Shown here piece by piece: positions 1-6,329 of a stretch of 10,031 nucleotides of DNA. The stretch spans positions 1-10,031 of the forward strand of contig JALNVJ010000045.1 in the NCBI GenBank assembly GCA_023227645.1. Direction: 5' to 3'. The DNA is from Bacteroidales bacterium (GTDB taxonomy: Bacteria; Bacteroidota; Bacteroidia; Bacteroidales; P3). Below the pieces are notes generated by a model that saw nothing but the letters and a program-made list of their open reading frames with translations, searched no databases and had not been told where the DNA came from. The stretch's first letter is position 1; the number at the start of each line of letters is the position of its first letter. Made by a program: the position numbers and the translations under genes.

Positions 1-302
1 ACAAAGAGCCAAGCTTTTATTTAAACATTATCCTCTCTTAAAAACAGCATATGAACACATATTAGAATTTAGGAGCATATATGAACTTCATTCTATAAGT
101 GATGCAGAGAATAGACTCTTAAAATGGATAGATAAGACTGAGAGATTACAACTGAAGGAATTTAATATCGTTGCACATACTATCAAATACAACCACGAGC
201 AAATTCTTTAGAGCTAATCTAATAGGAGTTACTGATACTGACTTTTTCCTACTCAGACTTTATAAACTTTTCGCTTAGTCCCCAAATATTTCATGTGAGC
301 CC
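1..302 (+). mobile_element. 3' remnant of an ISL3/ISAon1-like insertion sequence
   Basis: The left edge of the window holds the end of an insertion sequence: a decayed transposase reading frame to 278, followed by a short tail. The stretch around 280-302 (CCCCAAATATTTCATGTGAG, then CCC) could be the right terminal repeat, because read inward on the minus strand it begins GGGCTCACAT, and ISL3-family ends often begin GG with a CTC/TTC core. The left end lies outside the window, so the inverted repeat and target duplication cannot be checked. The 302 boundary is a guess. Confidence 0.55.
2..278 (+). pseudogene. ISL3/ISAon1-like transposase, 3' fragment with internal deletion
   Basis: Frame 2 (2-211) reads as the C-terminal part of a DDE transposase, including LLFKHYPLLKTAYEH, ENRLLKWIDKTERLQLKEF and TIKYNHEQIL, then stops at TAG 209-211. 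The typical family ending resumes at once in another frame (204-278): FRANLIGVTDTDFFLLRLYK then LFA and TAG. In intact ISAon1-like transposases these blocks are separated by about 20 residues around N-x-S-A-E-S-F-N-x-K-I-K, which holds the catalytic glutamate. That part is missing here and the frame is shifted, so a deletion not divisible by three has destroyed the gene. The 5' part is outside the window. The family assignment rests on remembered motif patterns; that it is a dead transposase end is fairly certain. Confidence 0.75.
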
Positions 303-332
303 ACAAAATTATGTAAATCCTCGTGACAAAAT

Positions 333-416
333 TTAAACGCCATAACAATTTACTGAAACACCGTTTTAAAAAAATGAAACGGCGTTTCAAGAAATTAAAA
401 CGGCGTTTCATAAAGA
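333..416. repeat. 21-base phased palindromic repeats
   Basis: Units start at 354, 375 and 396, exactly 21 bases apart, each beginning with T and containing GAAACGGCGTTTC or a variant. Unit 2 is a perfect 6-base inverted repeat around one base (GAAACG-G-CGTTTC); unit 3 differs in its first base (AAAACGGCGTTTC); unit 1 is GAAACACCGTTTT. A more degenerate match in the same phase starts at 333 (TTAAACGCCATAA). The period equals two helical turns. The array lies between the IS remnant and the end of the aldehyde dehydrogenase operon. Units 2 and 3 together form the terminator hairpin listed separately. Confidence 0.75.
368..410 (-). terminator. Rho-independent terminator of the pgi-aldehyde dehydrogenase operon
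   Basis: On the minus strand, the arm GAAACGCCGTTT (409-398) pairs with AAACGCCGTTTC (387-376) across a 10-base loop. The stem is about 12 positions with one central mismatch, and is followed by ATTTTTTT (375-368). A GC-cored stem and seven T's about 70 bases past the dehydrogenase stop are what an intrinsic terminator needs. There is no comparable T-run for the plus strand. This is prediction from sequence only. Confidence 0.65.
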
Positions 417-482
417 CCTAATCTTTTACAATTTATTTTATTTTTTTAAAGCTTTAGCCCTAAATATCCCACATATAAAATA

Positions 483-1859
483 CTATATTAATTTCTTTAT
501 AAGTGATTGTTTTTTCTTATTAAAAGGAGGATATCGCAGGGTAATATCTAACCAATTTTTTCTAATTAGAACGGATCTTTGGTGGGAGAAGGTTTCAAAA
601 CTCTTCTTACCATGATATGCTCCCATACCACTATTGCCCACTCCTCCGAAAGGTAGGTTTTCAGGAACAATATGCATAATAGTATCATTAACACATACAC
701 CACCTGAAGAGATCTTAGATATTATCTTGTTTTGTATTTGTTTAGAATTTGAGAATATATATAGAGCAAGAGGTTTTGGTTTAATTCTAATAGAAGCAAT
801 TAATGTCTCAATATTTTCAAATGATATTATAGGAAGTATTGGTCCAAAAATCTCTGAATGTAATAATTCGGAATCTTTTCTAATATTCTCAATTAGGGTA
901 GGAGAAATAAACTTATTATCCCTATTAATTTTTCCACCATATATTATATCTCCATTATCTAATAGGGCAGACAATCTATCAAAATGTAATTCATTAATAA
1001 TTCTTCCGTAATCCTTAGAATTTTCTTCATTTTCAGTATAGAAGCTATTAATGACAACTATTATTTCCTTAATAAACTCTTCTTTGATATCTTTATGAAT
1101 AAATATATGGTCAGGAGCAATACAAGTTTGTCCAGAATTTAGGAATTTACCAAATGCTATTCTCTTAGCAGATAATTTAATATCAGCAGTTTTATCAACA
1201 ATACAAGGGCTTTTGCCACCAAGTTCCAAAGTTATAGGCACAAGGTTCTTAGAAGCCTTTTCCATAACGAGTTTACCTAATTTAGGACTTCCTGTAAAGA
1301 ATATATAATCAAAAGATAGGTCAAGCAATCTTTGATTTTCATCCTTTCCTCCAATAATAGTTTTAATATAGTTACTATCATATATCTTATCAGTTATCTT
1401 CTTAATAATTAATGATGTATTAGGACTATACTCTGCAGGTTTAATAATTGCAGTGTTTCCAGATGCAATAGCTCCAATTAATGGTGAAAGAGATAATTGA
1501 AAGGGATAGTTCCAAGGAGAGATAATCAATACCACACCATAAGGTTGAGATATAATTTTTGCCTTTGAAGGGAAACAAGAAAGAGAGGATCTTACTTTCT
1601 TAGCTTTAGTCCATTTACTTAATTTTTTAACACATAGATTAATCTCTGAGATAAGAATTCCTATTTCAGTAATATATGCTTCCTCAGCAGACTTATGTAA
1701 ATCTTTAAAGAGGGCATCTTGTATCTGTTCTTCATTATTAATAATTTCTTGTTTTAAGGCTTTTAAGTTCCTTATCCTAAAATCTATATCTAAGGTTGAA
1801 TCGCTTAAGAAATACTCTTTCTGTGATTCAAAGATTTTTTCAATATTCTCTTCTTTCAT
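483..1859 (-). CDS. Aldehyde dehydrogenase, class 3 (ALDH3/fatty aldehyde type)
   Basis: The product (458 aa) is an NAD(P)-dependent aldehyde dehydrogenase oxidising aldehydes to carboxylic acids. Visible motifs are SPWNYPF (115-120, Asn117 in the oxyanion hole), IKPAEYSP (cofactor binding, 139-146), FTGS (188-191), LELGGKSP with general base Glu212, SGQTCIAPD with catalytic Cys246, and EIFGP (336-340). The length of about 455 residues, without the longer N-terminus of classes 1/2, and the ending PFGGVGNSGMGAYHGKKSFE are typical of class 3, whose members often act on medium- or long-chain aldehydes. The C-terminus (KKKQSLIKKLI) is basic and could associate with membrane, which is inference. 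Its ATG overlaps the stop of the upstream PAP2 remnant (ATGA), so it is the last gene of the pgi operon, and a terminator follows. The substrate cannot be deduced. Confidence 0.93.
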   Translation of the reverse strand: MKEENIEKIFESQKEYFLSDSTLDIDFRIRNLKALKQEIINNEEQIQDALFKDLHKSAEEAYITEIGILISEINLCVKKLSKWTKAKKVRSSLSCFPSKAKIISQPYGVVLIISPWNYPFQLSLSPLIGAIASGNTAIIKPAEYSPNTSLIIKKITDKIYDSNYIKTIIGGKDENQRLLDLSFDYIFFTGSPKLGKLVMEKASKNLVPITLELGGKSPCIVDKTADIKLSAKRIAFGKFLNSGQTCIAPDHIFIHKDIKEEFIKEIIVVINSFYTENEENSKDYGRIINELHFDRLSALLDNGDIIYGGKINRDNKFISPTLIENIRKDSELLHSEIFGPILPIISFENIETLIASIRIKPKPLALYIFSNSKQIQNKIISKISSGGVCVNDTIMHIVPENLPFGGVGNSGMGAYHGKKSFETFSHQRSVLIRKNWLDITLRYPPFNKKKQSLIKKLI

Positions 1860-2181
1860 AATATAAGTGGTGAAATTAATTTTTTCTTATCTTTAAATAT
1901 TAAGCCTGCTAAATAATATGATAGTTCAGTTTATATTATCCCAACTCCTCCACCAACCAATACATCACTTAAAATTTGGTTATATTATCATTCCTTAAAC
2001 TTCTAATATCATAATCAATAGGTAAAGCACAAAGGCCAGATAAAATTACAGTACCTGAGGATAAAAAACTATTATTAAGAATTAAATAATCCTTAGGTAC
2101 TTTATTTTCTAATATTGTATCCTGAGAGTAAAGATTATTTACACCCAGAATCATTAATAGGAGTATAACTCTTTTAAGCAT
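1856..2181 (-). pseudogene. PAP2-family phosphatase remnant (frameshifted, internally deleted)
   Basis: The ATG at 2181 directly follows the pgi stop and opens a 70-aa frame: signal peptide MLKRVILLLMILGVNNLYS|Q, then FLSSGTVILSGLCALPIDYD and IRSLRNDNITKF, stop at 1969-1971. The neighbouring frame continues from 1975: ILSDVLVGGGVGII, stop TAA 1931-1933, TELSYYLAGLIFKDKKKLIS, PLIL, ending in TGA 1856-1858, which overlaps the dehydrogenase ATG. SDVLxGxGxGIxxTELxYxL matches the C-terminus of exported Bacteroidota PAP2 (lipid phosphatase) proteins, usually preceded by the catalytic H-Y. One lost A in the ACCAAATTTT run would explain the shift. The catalytic motifs (K-x6-RP, PSGH, SR-x5-H-x3-D) and roughly 80 or more residues are absent, so an internal deletion is inferred. 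Alternatively the 70-aa product is a real small exported protein of unknown role. Confidence 0.65.
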
Positions 2182-3483
2182 TTATTTACCTAATAGCGTA
2201 AACATTTTATTCTTATAGGCCTCAACTCCAGGTTGGTCGAATGGATTAACACCTAATAGGTATCCACTTAATCCACAAGAAAATTCAAAGAAAAAGACTA
2301 GTTTTCCTAAATGTTCTTCATCCAATTTATCAAGACTAATAATGATTTGAGGAACCTTTCCCTCAATATGTGCCATCGAAGTTCCTACCTCTGCCTTATG
2401 ATTTATTTCTGTTAATGATATATTGGATAGATAATTTAATCCATCATTATTAGTTCCATCATAAGGTATCTTAACCTTTTTATTGGAATTTTCAACATGG
2501 ATTATAGTTTCAAACATTAGTCTTTCACCATCTTGGATATACTGTCCCATAGAATGTAGGTCGGTTGTGTTAGAAACACTTGCAGGGAATAAACCCTTGC
2601 CGTCCTTTCCCTCACTCTCTCCAAAGAGCTGTTTCCACCATTCAGAAAAATATTGTAGAGTTGGCAAGTAATTTACCAACATCTCAATTGATTTACCTTT
2701 ACTATAAAGTAGATTCCTATATGTAGCATATTGCCAAGCAGGATTGTCTTCAAAAATAGTATTGGTAATTAGTTGATACCTAATAAGTCTTGCACCTTCA
2801 ACCAATGCATCTATATCAAATCCCGCAACTGCAATTGGTAGTAAACCAACAGGGGTAAGTAATGAATATCTTCCACCAACATCATTTGGCACAATATAAG
2901 TTTTATAACCTTCTTCAATAGCAAGGTTTTTCAACGCTCCTTTTTCCTTATCTGTAATTGCAATTATTCTTTCTCTTGCTTCTTGTTTACCGTATTTTTT
3001 TTCAAGATGTGATTTTAATATTCTAAATGCTATTGCAGGTTCTAAAGTAGTCCCACTCTTTGAAATAACTGTTAGGCAATAATCCTTCTTATCTAACAAT
3101 TCCAATAAATCAGCCATATAATCCTCGCTAAGGGTTTGTCCAGCATAAATAATTTGAGGGAAATTTCTATCACCATAAAGAGCATCAAAACTATGTTTAA
3201 GAGCTTCAATAATAGCCCTTGATCCAAGATATGAGCCACCAATTCCCACAACAACATAGACTTCCGCTTTCTTTCTAATTTTTTCAGCCTCGGCTTGTAG
3301 ATCTAGTATTAAACCTTTAGAAACTTTAATAGGAGAATCTAACCATCCTAGAAATTCATTCCCTTTGCCAGATTTTTCAACAAGAGACTTATGTGCCATT
3401 TCCAATTTGGGCATCATATCTTTAATATCTCCCATCTCTACCAAAGAAAAAGACGTACTGAAATCAAAATTAAGTTTAATCAT
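2182..3483 (-). CDS. pgi: Glucose-6-phosphate isomerase
   Basis: The product (433 aa) interconverts glucose-6-phosphate and fructose-6-phosphate in glycolysis and gluconeogenesis, in the cytosol. The sugar-phosphate-binding SIS fold shows as VVVGIGGSYLGSRA (77-90) and ISKSGTTLEP (140-149). Both family signatures are present: DVGGRYSLLTPVGLLPIA (201-218) and GYLLGVNPFDQPGVEAYKNK (407-426). Catalytic candidates are Glu289 in FGESEGKDGKG, His310 in TTDLHSMGQ and Lys424. The length matches the short bacterial form (about 430-450 aa, as in Geobacillus), not the 550-aa enterobacterial form. ATG 3481-3483 sits about 20 bases downstream of the predicted transcription start. It is the first gene of an operon with the PAP2 remnant (TAA|ATG, no gap) and the aldehyde dehydrogenase. 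Confidence 0.97.
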   Translation of the reverse strand: MIKLNFDFSTSFSLVEMGDIKDMMPKLEMAHKSLVEKSGKGNEFLGWLDSPIKVSKGLILDLQAEAEKIRKKAEVYVVVGIGGSYLGSRAIIEALKHSFDALYGDRNFPQIIYAGQTLSEDYMADLLELLDKKDYCLTVISKSGTTLEPAIAFRILKSHLEKKYGKQEARERIIAITDKEKGALKNLAIEEGYKTYIVPNDVGGRYSLLTPVGLLPIAVAGFDIDALVEGARLIRYQLITNTIFEDNPAWQYATYRNLLYSKGKSIEMLVNYLPTLQYFSEWWKQLFGESEGKDGKGLFPASVSNTTDLHSMGQYIQDGERLMFETIIHVENSNKKVKIPYDGTNNDGLNYLSNISLTEINHKAEVGTSMAHIEGKVPQIIISLDKLDEEHLGKLVFFFEFSCGLSGYLLGVNPFDQPGVEAYKNKMFTLLGK

Positions 3484-3509
3484 AATCGAAATTTTAAAAG
3501 TTTATGGAG

Positions 3510-3540
3510 CAAAGTTAAACAATAAAAACTAATTTTCCAA
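3510..3540 (-). promoter_or_regulatory. Bacteroidota-type promoter of pgi
   Basis: On the minus strand, TTG (3540-3538) is followed after 20 bases by TAACTTTG (3517-3510). This fits the -33 TTG / -7 TAnnTTTG consensus of the Bacteroidota primary sigma factor. Transcription would start near 3503, giving a leader of about 20 bases to the pgi ATG. Confidence 0.7.
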
Positions 3541-3581
3541 TTCTTTTTCCTCATTTTATTTATTAAGTTATTTATTTTTTT

Positions 3582-3589
3582 TACTTTTG
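3582..3589 (+). promoter_or_regulatory. Probable -7 box of the alanine symporter gene
   Basis: TACTTTTG matches TAnnTTTG and lies 34 bases before the symporter ATG, giving a leader of about 27 bases. No clear TTG is seen at the -33 distance, so the promoter may be weak or factor-dependent. It is divergent from the pgi promoter, with about 40 bases between the two elements. Confidence 0.55.
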
Positions 3590-3623
3590 TTCCTGAATAT
3601 ATTATTTAATTATTTTTAAATTT

Positions 3624-4988
3624 ATGGAACAAATACAATCTTTTATTTCTGCATTTAGTAGTTTCTTATGGGGATGGCCTATGATTATTTTACTATTAGG
3701 CACTCATATTTTCTTAACAATTCGTCTTCGTTTTCCCCAGTTTAAAATTTTTACAGCAATTAAACTTTCAATTACCAAAGATAAAGAGTCTTCAGGTGAT
3801 ATTTCACAATTTGGAGCTTTAATGACAGCTCTTGCTGCAACCATAGGTATTGGAAATATAGTAGGAGTTGCAACTGCTGTTTCTCTTGGTGGTCCTGGGG
3901 CTGTGTTTTGGTGTTGGATAACAGGGGTTTTAGGCATTGCAACTAAATATTCAGAAGGTTTGCTTGCAATTAAATATCGTCAAAAAACAAAAGATGGTAC
4001 TATGATAGGTGGGCCTATGTATGCATTAGAAAAAGGTTTAGGAATGAAATGGCTTGCTGTTTTGTTTTGTATATTTACAATAATTGCTTCTTTTGGAATA
4101 GGTAATGGAGTTCAAGCAAAGGCAATATCAGAGAGTTTATACCAATCTTATGGCTGGTCAAATTATCTTACAGGCTCAGTATTAGTTGTATTAGTTTCTT
4201 TAGTAATTTTCTTTGGCGTAAAAGGCATTGCAAAAGTATGTTCTAGGTTTGTGCCTGTTATGGCTGTACTATATTTTATTGGTTGTATATTAATATTAAT
4301 ATTGAATTGGAATTTCTTAGGTCAAGCAATTGTATTAATATTAAAATCTGCATTTTCTCCACAAGCAGCAGGAGCAGGATTTTTAGGAGGCACTGTTATG
4401 ATGGCAGCACGTTATGGTATTTCTCGAGGACTGTTTTCAAACGAGAGTGGATTAGGCTCTGCACCAATTATTGCAGCAGCAGCACAGACACGTAACCCTG
4501 TACGCCAAGCTTTAGTTTCTTCAACCGGAACATTTTGGGACACAGTTGTTCTTTGTGCTTTAACAGGACTTGTAATTGTTAGCTCAATTATCGCCCATCC
4601 TGATATTAATCAAAATTCAGCTTCTATTCTTACACAGTTGGCCTTTGCTAAATTGCCTTATGTTGGAACACTAATACTTAATTTTAGTATTATAACATTT
4701 GCATTTTCAACAATTCTTGGGTGGAACTATTATGGTGAAAAGTCAATAGAGTATTTAGGAGGCAAAAAAGCCATTATATATTATAGATTAGCTTGGGTTG
4801 TTTTCGTTTTTATTGGATCAATAATAAATCTAACCTTAATTTGGGACTTATCAGATAGTATGAATGCTTTAATGGCAATACCTAATCTTATTTCAATACT
4901 TATGCTTTCAGGAGTTGTTGTAAAAGAAACAAAAAAATATCTTTGGGATAATAAATTAGATGAATTTGATCCTGATTGTAAACAATAA
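3624..4988 (+). CDS. Sodium:alanine symporter family (AGCS) carrier
   Basis: The product (454 aa) is an inner-membrane amino-acid carrier importing alanine and/or glycine with Na+ or H+ (AGCS, TC 2.A.25). About 10-11 hydrophobic segments are readable, the first around residues 15-32 and the last around 418-433. Family blocks are ALAATIGIGNIVGVATAVSL (70-88), GGPGAVFWCWITG (89-101), DGTMIGGPMYALEKGLG (124-140), GISRGLFSNESGLGSAPIIA (265-284) and FSTILGWNYYGEKSIEYL (361-378). The length is usual for the family. The ATG is chosen because it follows the promoter box closely and begins a normal short N-terminus. It is convergent with the AbiE cassette; the toxin-side amidohydrolase fragment begins 42 bases past its stop. 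It appears intact and is probably monocistronic. Confidence 0.95.
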   Translation: MEQIQSFISAFSSFLWGWPMIILLLGTHIFLTIRLRFPQFKIFTAIKLSITKDKESSGDISQFGALMTALAATIGIGNIVGVATAVSLGGPGAVFWCWITGVLGIATKYSEGLLAIKYRQKTKDGTMIGGPMYALEKGLGMKWLAVLFCIFTIIASFGIGNGVQAKAISESLYQSYGWSNYLTGSVLVVLVSLVIFFGVKGIAKVCSRFVPVMAVLYFIGCILILILNWNFLGQAIVLILKSAFSPQAAGAGFLGGTVMMAARYGISRGLFSNESGLGSAPIIAAAAQTRNPVRQALVSSTGTFWDTVVLCALTGLVIVSSIIAHPDINQNSASILTQLAFAKLPYVGTLILNFSIITFAFSTILGWNYYGEKSIEYLGGKKAIIYYRLAWVVFVFIGSIINLTLIWDLSDSMNALMAIPNLISILMLSGVVVKETKKYLWDNKLDEFDPDCKQ

Positions 4989-5030
4989 TCAAAAGTTTAA
5001 ATTGCTAATAATTGTTTATTATGCAAATAA

Positions 5031-5172
5031 GATTATATCAGCGTTCTTTTTGCCTTATCTAGTATTTCTCTTTCGTTGGGGATAATATGATTTTCCATAA
5101 GTGGTTAGGAACTAAGCGGTCGTTGTTTAGGTCTATTATTAAACAATCGGCTAATTTACCTTCTTTTTTCTT
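5031..5172 (-). pseudogene. Amidohydrolase 3'-end fragment (direct repeat, outer copy)
   Basis: This copy matches the end of the intact amidohydrolase gene. Bases 5031-5102 are identical to 7117-7188, and 5101-5172 match 7260-7331 with three substitutions; the overlap is the shared dinucleotide GT at the junction. Compared with the intact copy it lacks 73 bases (7189-7261 or equivalent). On the minus strand it still encodes GKLADCLIIDLNNDRLVPNH, after which the deletion shifts the frame to LWKIILSPTKEKY and a stop. There is no start signal, so it is a non-functional scar. Confidence 0.88.
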
Positions 5173-5179
5173 GTCTTTA

Positions 5180-5224
5180 ATATGAATTTTAGATTTTTTG
5201 CTATATACTTTTTAGATTTTTGCT
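5180..5224. repeat. Tandem 22/23-base duplication spanning the toxin stop codon
   Basis: Units 5180-5202 (23 bases, ATATGAATTTTAGATTTTTT then GCT) and 5203-5224 (22 bases, ATATACTTTTTAGATTTTTG then CT) directly abut. They differ by three substitutions and one T. The toxin stop TAG (minus strand, 5203-5201) lies exactly on the junction. Low complexity makes chance possible, but exact adjacency favours real duplication. Confidence 0.5.
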
Positions 5225-6283
5225 TCTTAATTCAATTATTTTATACCAATAGAAAAATGCTTCTGGATTGGATTTTTTCAGTTTGTTGAGTTTGTTGTAT
5301 TCAGGATTGATTATTGACCAATCTTTTATTTGTAATGGGGTTTTAAATTTGTCAAAGGTATTCTCTTCAGATGCTATCAAAGTAGAAGTATATGCAGCTT
5401 TGGAAGCTGAGATTATTACTTTTTCAATATGATAAGTTTCTGAAAAGATAAAACCTTTAATTCGTTTTATACCAAGTTGTAATTCTTCAAAATTCCCATC
5501 TCCCAATGTTCCACGACTTGCAATACAAAGAGAAGTTTGGAAAATATCGTTCAATACATCTGTTATGTTTTTTTCACCGTTGTTTCTGTAGGATAATTCT
5601 ATTTTAGAAAAACGTTTGAAGGTTTTTTTTACTGTTATTATATCCGTGCAAACATCAAACAAGTTGCCTATGTCGTACAATTGTTTGATGATTTCCATAC
5701 TCATACTGTCTTCTCCTTTGTAATAGGGGATTCCAGTGGTGTTTGGAGCAAAGTCAGTTAGTTTGTCTCCTAATAAATCTTCTAAACAAGGAACCTGTAC
5801 CAAAATGGGCTTATTTTCCATAGGCACAAAAGAAGATATTATCGGAATTTGTATAACATTAGTATAAGCAATTTCTTCAAAAAGAATATCTAATATTATA
5901 TATTCTTCTTCTTTCGTCGTTTTGTGTATTGGCGTGTAGAAAAACTTGTAATGAGCTTTTCTTATTTTGGATTTTGTAGTACGATTTTGTAATTCTATTC
6001 GATTGAATCCTTGTTCTTTTGCCGTATTTTCCAATACATTTTCCAAATTTTCATACTTGTCTACTATAATAATGTCAATGTCGATAGACAATCGTTTGGG
6101 TGTTTTAAAATGTAACATCAAAGATGTACCTCCTTTGAAAACAAATGAAATATTATTTAATACTAATCCTTCTAAAAGTAAGAAAGCGTGAATTACCTTT
6201 TCAACTAAAATTTTATCAGTATTTCTTGTGGTTTTAGTTACTTGATTAATCCAATCAATATTTAATTTCTCTTTGTTTATCAT
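5201..6283 (-). CDS. AbiEii/AbiGii-family nucleotidyltransferase toxin
   Basis: The product (360 aa from ATG 6283) has the AbiEii nucleotidyltransferase core: FKGGTSLMLHF (GGTS about 51-54), the metal-binding pair in RLSIDID (Asp68, Asp70), LDILFE (Asp132), GDKLTDFAPNTTG (Lys174) and KQLYDIGNLFD (Asp204), followed by a helical C-terminal half. Studied AbiEii toxins are nucleotidyltransferases that stop growth; the mycobacterial MenT relatives transfer nucleotides to tRNA. The substrate here is unknown. All core residues are present, so it should be active. The reading frame is open up to a TTG at 6319, but ATG 6283 is preferred: it gives the usual N-terminus and follows the antitoxin stop by 22 bases. 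The control-site inverted repeat lies directly upstream. It is second in the operon and stops 28 bases before the amidohydrolase scar. Confidence 0.88.
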   Translation of the reverse strand: MINKEKLNIDWINQVTKTTRNTDKILVEKVIHAFLLLEGLVLNNISFVFKGGTSLMLHFKTPKRLSIDIDIIIVDKYENLENVLENTAKEQGFNRIELQNRTTKSKIRKAHYKFFYTPIHKTTKEEEYIILDILFEEIAYTNVIQIPIISSFVPMENKPILVQVPCLEDLLGDKLTDFAPNTTGIPYYKGEDSMSMEIIKQLYDIGNLFDVCTDIITVKKTFKRFSKIELSYRNNGEKNITDVLNDIFQTSLCIASRGTLGDGNFEELQLGIKRIKGFIFSETYHIEKVIISASKAAYTSTLIASEENTFDKFKTPLQIKDWSIINPEYNKLNKLKKSNPEAFFYWYKIIELRSKNLKSI

Positions 6284-6285
6284 TT

Positions 6286-6329
6286 CTATAATATGGCAAT
6301 ATAATCTATAATTTGCCAATAATTTGATT
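6286..6329 (-). promoter_or_regulatory. Inverted repeat before the toxin start (site 2)
   Basis: On the minus strand, TGGCAA (6318-6313) and TTGCCA (6299-6294) form arms around a 13-base spacer that contains the antitoxin stop codon; the toxin ATG follows 10 bases after the arm. Arm sequence, spacing and flanks (AATCAAATTATTGGCAA to the left, TATAG to the right) repeat those of the site before the antitoxin gene. It could be a DNA operator for the winged-helix antitoxin, or an mRNA hairpin setting toxin translation. The function is inferred. Confidence 0.55.

Noticed and set aside
333..416. CRISPR array
   Set aside because: The units are contiguous 21-base palindromes with no unique spacers, few copies and no cas genes nearby.
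634..1011. Plus-strand open frame of 125 codons
   Set aside because: It is antisense to the aldehyde dehydrogenase gene, whose motifs are all intact; the plus-strand product has no recognisable domain.
4283..4495. Plus-strand 70-codon frame within the symporter gene
   Set aside because: It overlaps conserved AGCS motifs in another frame and has no independent support.
4980..5017. Weak AAACAAT / ATTGTTT inverted repeat after the symporter gene as a terminator
   Set aside because: The 7-base AT-only stem with a loop of more than 20 bases and no T-tract is too weak to call.
6284..6319. N-terminal extension of the toxin from TTG 6319
   Set aside because: It would overlap the antitoxin gene and start within the inverted repeat; ATG 6283 gives a normal family N-terminus and lies just downstream of the repeat.
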